Shown here: piece by piece, positions 5,992-8,883 of the stretch | Layout of the letters: the number at the start of each line of letters is the position of its first letter | How positions within the stretch are numbered: the stretch's first letter is position 1 | Source of the DNA: Acidimicrobiaceae bacterium | GTDB taxonomy: Bacteria; Actinomycetota; Acidimicrobiia; Acidimicrobiales; Salinilacustritrichaceae | Assembly (NCBI GenBank): GCA_003476595.1 | Contig: DMTU01000205.1 | Coordinates: 11,934 to 20,816, forward strand | DNA length: 8,883 nt | Direction: 5' to 3' | The notes under the pieces: generated by a model | Databases searched by the model: none | Told to the model about the DNA's origin: nothing | The model's input: only the letters and a program-made list of their open reading frames with translations | Position numbers and translations under genes: made by a program

Positions 5992-7380
5992 ATGACCGAC
6001 GCCCCCTGGCTGCAGGACGCCTGCTCGCTCGTCGATGCCTACCGGGACGGGTCCCGCAGCCCGGTCGAGGACACCCGGGCGTGCCTGGACGCCATCGAGG
6101 CGTCCGACCTCAACGCCTTCTCCCACGTCGACGCCGACGCCGCCCTGGCCGCCGCGAGAGCAGCCGACGTGTCGTTGCCGTTCGGTGGCGTGCCCATGGG
6201 CATCAAGGAGCTCGAGAAGGTCGAGGGCTGGCCCGACACCGAGGCGTCGCTGGTCTTCCGGGACCGCATCGGCGACCACGACAGCACCATGGTCGCCCGC
6301 CTCCGCGACGCCGGCGCGGTCATCGTCGGCCTGTGCACCGCCTCGGAGTTCGGCGGCCTCAACGTCTCCACCACCCGCCTGAACGGGACCACGCACAACC
6401 CGTGGGAGCACGGCCGCACGGCCGGCGGCTCCTCGGGCGGGTCCGCATCAGCGGTCGCCGGCGGGCTGGTGCCGATCGCCAGCGGCGGGGACGGTGGCGG
6501 CTCCATCCGCATCCCGGCCGGCTTCAACGGCAACGTCGGGATGAAGGGCACGGCCGGGCGCATCCCCCGGGGCCCGAGGACCGAGATCGCGCCCCTCACC
6601 GTGGTGAAGGGCTGCCAGGCCCGCAGCGTGCGCGACGTGGCCCGCTGGTACGACGTGTGCGCCGGCTACGACTTCCGCGACCCGTACTCGCTGCCCAGCC
6701 CCGGCGGCTGGGAGGCCGGACTCGGCACCCACGACCTGGCCGGGCTGCGGGTCGCCGTCGTGCCCGACCTCGGTCGCGCCGTGCTGCGTCCCGAGGTGGA
6801 GGCCAACGTGCGGGACGCGGCCGCCGCGCTCATCGCCGACGCGGGCCTGGTCCAGGTCGACGTCGAGGTGGCGCTGCCCGGCCTCGGGTTCGAGTGGGCC
6901 ATGTCGAACCTGGCCCAGCTGGCCAAGGACCTGGACGGGCTCTGGCCGGCGTGCAAGGACGACCTCACCCGGGAGATGGCGATGGGCTTCGAGATGGCCC
7001 ACGCCAGCTACGACCTGACCATGGCCGCCCAGGTGGAGCGACGCCGCACCGACCTGAACGAGGCGCTGGCCGCCGTCTTCGACCAAGTCGATCTCGTGAT
7101 CTCGGCCACGAACCCCGACGTGGCCTACCCCGCCGAGATCACCGCGAACACCCGCGTCGGCGACCAGAAGGTCGGCCTGGAGAACAACGGCCTGCTCACG
7201 ATCCCGGCGAACATCGTCGGGAACCCGGCCGTCTCGGTCCCCGTGGCGCCCGCCTTCGGGCTCCCCGTCGGCATGCAGATCATGGCCCGCCACCACCAGG
7301 ACGCCCTGCTCCTGGACCTGGCCCTGCAGGTCGAGCGGACCCTCCCCTGGCCCCTCGTCGCACCCGGCGCGCCGGTCTAG
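5992..7380 (+). CDS. amidase-signature family hydrolase
   Basis: A 462-residue amidase-signature enzyme that cleaves an amide (or less often ester) bond to acid plus ammonia or amine. The full Ser-cisSer-Lys triad is visible: Lys72 in PMGIKELEKV, cis-Ser147 in TAGGSSGGSAS (143-153) and nucleophile Ser171 in GGDGGGSIRIPAG (165-177). The 24-residue gap between the serines equals that of the characterised family members. Downstream NVGMKGTAGRIPR replaces the more common GLVGLKPT stretch. NPAVSVPVA and GLPVGMQIMARHHQD near the C-terminus are typical. There is no signal peptide, so it is cytoplasmic. ATG 5992 is chosen over GTG 5980 on promoter position. It is divergent from the thioesterase/oxidoreductase operon with about 50 bp between starts, suggesting shared control. 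Substrate cannot be deduced; many annotated 'Asp/Glu-tRNA amidotransferase A' calls belong to this family, but no GatB or GatC neighbour is here. Confidence 0.92.
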   Translation: MTDAPWLQDACSLVDAYRDGSRSPVEDTRACLDAIEASDLNAFSHVDADAALAAARAADVSLPFGGVPMGIKELEKVEGWPDTEASLVFRDRIGDHDSTMVARLRDAGAVIVGLCTASEFGGLNVSTTRLNGTTHNPWEHGRTAGGSSGGSASAVAGGLVPIASGGDGGGSIRIPAGFNGNVGMKGTAGRIPRGPRTEIAPLTVVKGCQARSVRDVARWYDVCAGYDFRDPYSLPSPGGWEAGLGTHDLAGLRVAVVPDLGRAVLRPEVEANVRDAAAALIADAGLVQVDVEVALPGLGFEWAMSNLAQLAKDLDGLWPACKDDLTREMAMGFEMAHASYDLTMAAQVERRRTDLNEALAAVFDQVDLVISATNPDVAYPAEITANTRVGDQKVGLENNGLLTIPANIVGNPAVSVPVAPAFGLPVGMQIMARHHQDALLLDLALQVERTLPWPLVAPGAPV

Positions 7381-7387
7381 ATCGTTC

Positions 7388-7410
7388 TTGTCAGACCCCC
7401 TGCGGATGAT
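7388..7410 (+). promoter_or_regulatory. PafBC-type (RecA-independent DNA damage) promoter candidate
   Basis: TTGTCAGAC (7388-7396), then exactly 8 nt, then GATGAT (7405-7410), followed after 6 nt by ATG 7417. The mycobacterial PafBC-dependent promoter is described as TTGTCRGTG, N8, TANNNT, so spacing is exact, 7 of 9 bases of the first element match in order, and the -10 differs at its first base. CCCCC (7396-7400) and GGGGG (7411-7415) could also pair. Regulation by PafBC is inferred from this match only. Confidence 0.45.
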
Positions 7411-7416
7411 GGGGGC

Positions 7417-7602
7417 ATGGCAACGCAGACCAGCCTCCGCATCCCCGGCCCCCGCCAGGAGGCCTTCCACCTCGACCCCCGCAGCCGGGAAGCCGGCCGC
7501 AAGGGCCTCCTCAAGGCCCGGGCCGCCCTGGCCGACACGATCGCCCGCACCCAGGCCGAGCGCCGGGCCGAAGCCGGCGAGCAGCACGCCCACGCCGCCT
7601 GA
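7417..7602 (+). CDS. small Arg/Ala-rich protein of unknown function, 61 residues
   Basis: The 61-residue product starts at ATG 7417, 6 nt behind a damage-type -10 box, and stops at TGA 7600-7602. Residues 1-20 contain a short proline-bearing segment ending FHLDPRSRE. From about 21 to 55 it is one predicted amphipathic helix rich in Arg, Lys, Ala and Glu (GRKGLLKARAALADTIARTQAERRAEAGE), followed by a HAHAA tail. It has no membrane segment, cysteine or signal peptide. Actinobacteria carry many short proteins with a similar HLD..SRE.GR.G...AR.AL pattern, but I know no established function for them. The gene lies alone between the amidase and the thiolase. Coding is supported by the start/promoter arrangement and G/C third-position bias; a DNA-binding or damage-response role is a guess. 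Confidence 0.6.
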   Translation: MATQTSLRIPGPRQEAFHLDPRSREAGRKGLLKARAALADTIARTQAERRAEAGEQHAHAA

Positions 7603-7606
7603 TCTT

Positions 7607-7632
7607 CGATCTTGACCGCACGGTCAAGATCG
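7607..7632 (+). promoter_or_regulatory. 26-bp palindrome, candidate TetR-type operator of the thiolase
   Basis: Two 12-bp arms are exact reverse complements around a 2-bp centre; the core reads TTGACCG-CA-CGGTCAA. The site ends 4 bp before TACACT (7637-7642) and covers where a -35 would be, as expected for a repressor operator. The size and two-fold symmetry suit TetR-family dimers that often control fatty-acid or steroid thiolase genes. The cognate regulator is not in this window. As RNA it could also form a strong stem after the small upstream gene, but no T-run follows. Confidence 0.6.
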
Positions 7633-7636
7633 GTCG

Positions 7637-7642
7637 TACACT
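7637..7642 (+). promoter_or_regulatory. putative -10 box of the thiolase gene
   Basis: TACACT is a strong TANNNT match, with 6 nt (GCCCCC) before ATG 7649, so the message is probably leaderless. TTGACC (7612-7617), inside the palindrome, resembles a -35 but with a long 19-bp spacer. Confidence 0.55.
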
Positions 7643-7648
7643 GCCCCC

Positions 7649-8830
7649 ATGACCGACGTTGTGATCATCGATGCCGTCCGGACCCCCGTGGGGCGCCGTG
7701 GCGGTGGCCTGTCCACCATGCACCCGGGCGAGCTGCTCGGCATCGCGCAGCAGGCGCTGATCGAGCGCACCGGCATCGACCCCGCCGAGGTCGGCCAGGT
7801 CGTGGCCGGCTGCGTGTCCCAGGTGGGCGAGCAGGCGTTCAACATCGGTCGCACCGCCTGGCTGGCCGCCGGCCTGCCCCAGTCCGTCGCCGCCACCACG
7901 GTCGACACCCAGTGCGGGTCCTCCCAGCAGGCCACCAACCTGGCCACCGCCCTGGTCGCCGGCGGCGCGGTCGACGTGGCCGTCGCCTGCGGCGTCGAGG
8001 TCATGAGCCGCATCCCGATCGGCTCCAGCGGCCGCAAGGACTTCGGCCTCGGCATCCCGATCCCCAAGACCTACTTCGGCCGCTACGAGATGACCTCCCA
8101 GTTCGAGGGCGCCGAGCGCATCGCCGACAAGTGGGGCATCTCCCGCGAGGACACCGACGCCTTCGGCCTCCGCTCCCAGCAGCTCGCCGCCCAGGCCTGG
8201 GCCGAGGACCGCTTCGCCACCCAGATCGTGCCGGTCACCGCGCCCGACGCCGACGAGGAGGGCAACCTGCTCGACAGCACCCACACCGTCACCCGCGACG
8301 AGGGCCTGCGCGAGACCAGCCTCGAGAAGCTGGGCACCCTCAAGCCCGTCGCCCGCCCCGACGGCGTGCACACCGCCGGTTCGTCCTCGCAGATCTCCGA
8401 CGGCGCCGCCGCCGTGCTGCTGATGACCGCCGACAAGGCCAAGGCGCTCGGCCTCACGCCGAAGGCCCGCATCGTCGACACCTGCAACGTCGGCGTGGAC
8501 CCCGTCCTCATGCTCACCGGCCCCATCGACGCCACGTCGCACCTGCTCAAGCGCACCGGCATGAAGATGTCCGACATCGACGTCACCGAGATCAACGAGG
8601 CGTTCGCGTCGGTCGTGCTGTCCTGGGCCAAGGAGCACAACCCCGACATGGACACGGTCAACCCCAACGGCGGCGCCATCGCCCTCGGCCACCCCGTGGG
8701 CATGTCCGGCAACCGCCTCGCGCTGCAGTTGCTGCTCGAGATGAAGCGCCGCGGCGTGGAGTACGGCGCCGCCGCGCTGTGCGGCGGTGGCGGCCAGGGC
8801 GACGCCATCATCGTCAAGACCCTCAATTAG
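7649..8830 (+). CDS. acetyl-CoA acyltransferase (thiolase), steroid/lipid beta-oxidation type
   Basis: This 393-residue thiolase carries out the last step of beta-oxidation, CoA-dependent cleavage of 3-ketoacyl-CoA, or the reverse condensation. All catalytic residues are present at canonical positions: nucleophile Cys89 in TVDTQCGSSQQA, His348 in NGGAIALGHPVGMSG, and Cys378 in LCGGGGQGDA; NEAFA is also intact. The segment VVLSWAKEHNPDMDTVNPNGGAIALGHPVG and GEQAFNIGRTAWLAAGLP closely resemble mycobacterial FadA5, the steroid side-chain thiolase, so a bulky or long-chain lipid substrate is likely; the exact substrate is inferred. Length is normal. The ATG at 7649 follows a leaderless promoter and a 26-bp palindrome, suggesting substrate-responsive repression. 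No other beta-oxidation gene follows within the window, so it may be monocistronic or lead an operon continuing downstream. Confidence 0.95.
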   Translation: MTDVVIIDAVRTPVGRRGGGLSTMHPGELLGIAQQALIERTGIDPAEVGQVVAGCVSQVGEQAFNIGRTAWLAAGLPQSVAATTVDTQCGSSQQATNLATALVAGGAVDVAVACGVEVMSRIPIGSSGRKDFGLGIPIPKTYFGRYEMTSQFEGAERIADKWGISREDTDAFGLRSQQLAAQAWAEDRFATQIVPVTAPDADEEGNLLDSTHTVTRDEGLRETSLEKLGTLKPVARPDGVHTAGSSSQISDGAAAVLLMTADKAKALGLTPKARIVDTCNVGVDPVLMLTGPIDATSHLLKRTGMKMSDIDVTEINEAFASVVLSWAKEHNPDMDTVNPNGGAIALGHPVGMSGNRLALQLLLEMKRRGVEYGAAALCGGGGQGDAIIVKTLN

Positions 8831-8862
8831 CACACCCTCCGAAGCCCGTTCTGGCCTACCGA

Positions 8863-8881
8863 TCCCCTCGCATGCGGGGGA
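8863..8881 (+). terminator. possible terminator hairpin at the window edge
   Basis: TCCCC (8863-8867) and GGGGA (8877-8881) can pair around a 9-nt loop that itself contains the palindrome GCATGC. It lies 32 bp after the thiolase stop. The window ends two bases later, so a following T-run cannot be checked. Confidence 0.25.
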
Positions 8882-8883
8882 AT

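Noticed and set aside
5796..7409. 537-codon plus-strand open frame over the amidase
   Set aside because: Arg/Pro/Gly-rich shifted frame; the amidase frame has the complete catalytic triad.
7511..8833. Minus-strand open frame opposite the thiolase
   Set aside because: Antisense shadow: low-complexity Gly/Val/Asp/His sequence; the thiolase on the plus strand has all catalytic residues.
1..8883. CRISPR array, tRNA or rRNA genes, insertion sequences, defence genes
   Set aside because: I saw no regularly spaced repeats, cloverleaf-like segments, transposase motifs or terminal inverted repeats; nearly all of the window is accounted for by metabolic genes.

Overview
The window is GC-rich DNA, roughly 70% G+C by eye, with strong G/C third-position bias, nine protein genes and very little intergenic space. 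Two F420-type luciferase-like oxidoreductases, a steroid/lipid-type thiolase, and start codons placed 6-8 nt behind TANNNT -10 boxes (leaderless transcripts) point to an actinobacterium, plausibly of the Acidimicrobiia. That lineage call is inference; no rRNA or marker gene is present.

Left part (42-4052, all +): an LLM-class F420-dependent oxidoreductase; a short permease-like membrane protein whose C-terminal third is a beheaded thioredoxin-like domain; an SDR oxidoreductase; a 90-residue small conserved-type protein; and a fused SAM methyltransferase / Mug-type mismatch DNA glycosylase. Spacings are 50, 10, 11 and -11 bp, so the last three probably share a transcript. A hairpin at 4052-4087 separates this block from the convergent minus-strand pair.

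Middle part (4104-7380): a minus-strand operon of an acyl-CoA thioesterase-like double-hotdog protein followed by a second LLM F420 oxidoreductase. It diverges from a plus-strand amidase-signature hydrolase, and the roughly 50 bp between the two start codons holds two opposed leaderless -10 boxes.

Right part (7388-8830): a 61-residue Arg/Ala-rich protein behind a promoter resembling the PafBC (RecA-independent DNA damage) motif, then a 26-bp near-perfect palindrome just upstream of the -10 of a FadA5-like thiolase. The palindrome looks like a TetR-type operator.

Taken together, oxidoreductases, SDR, thioesterase, amidase and thiolase suggest catabolism of lipids, steroids or other hydrophobic acids through CoA thioesters. 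The DNA glycosylase fusion and the damage-type promoter add a minor DNA-repair flavour. I see no defence system, mobile element, CRISPR array or RNA gene. The most unusual objects are the permease/thioredoxin chimera (1103-1900), the methyltransferase-glycosylase fusion (2982-4052), and the two regulatory sites at 7388-7410 and 7607-7632.
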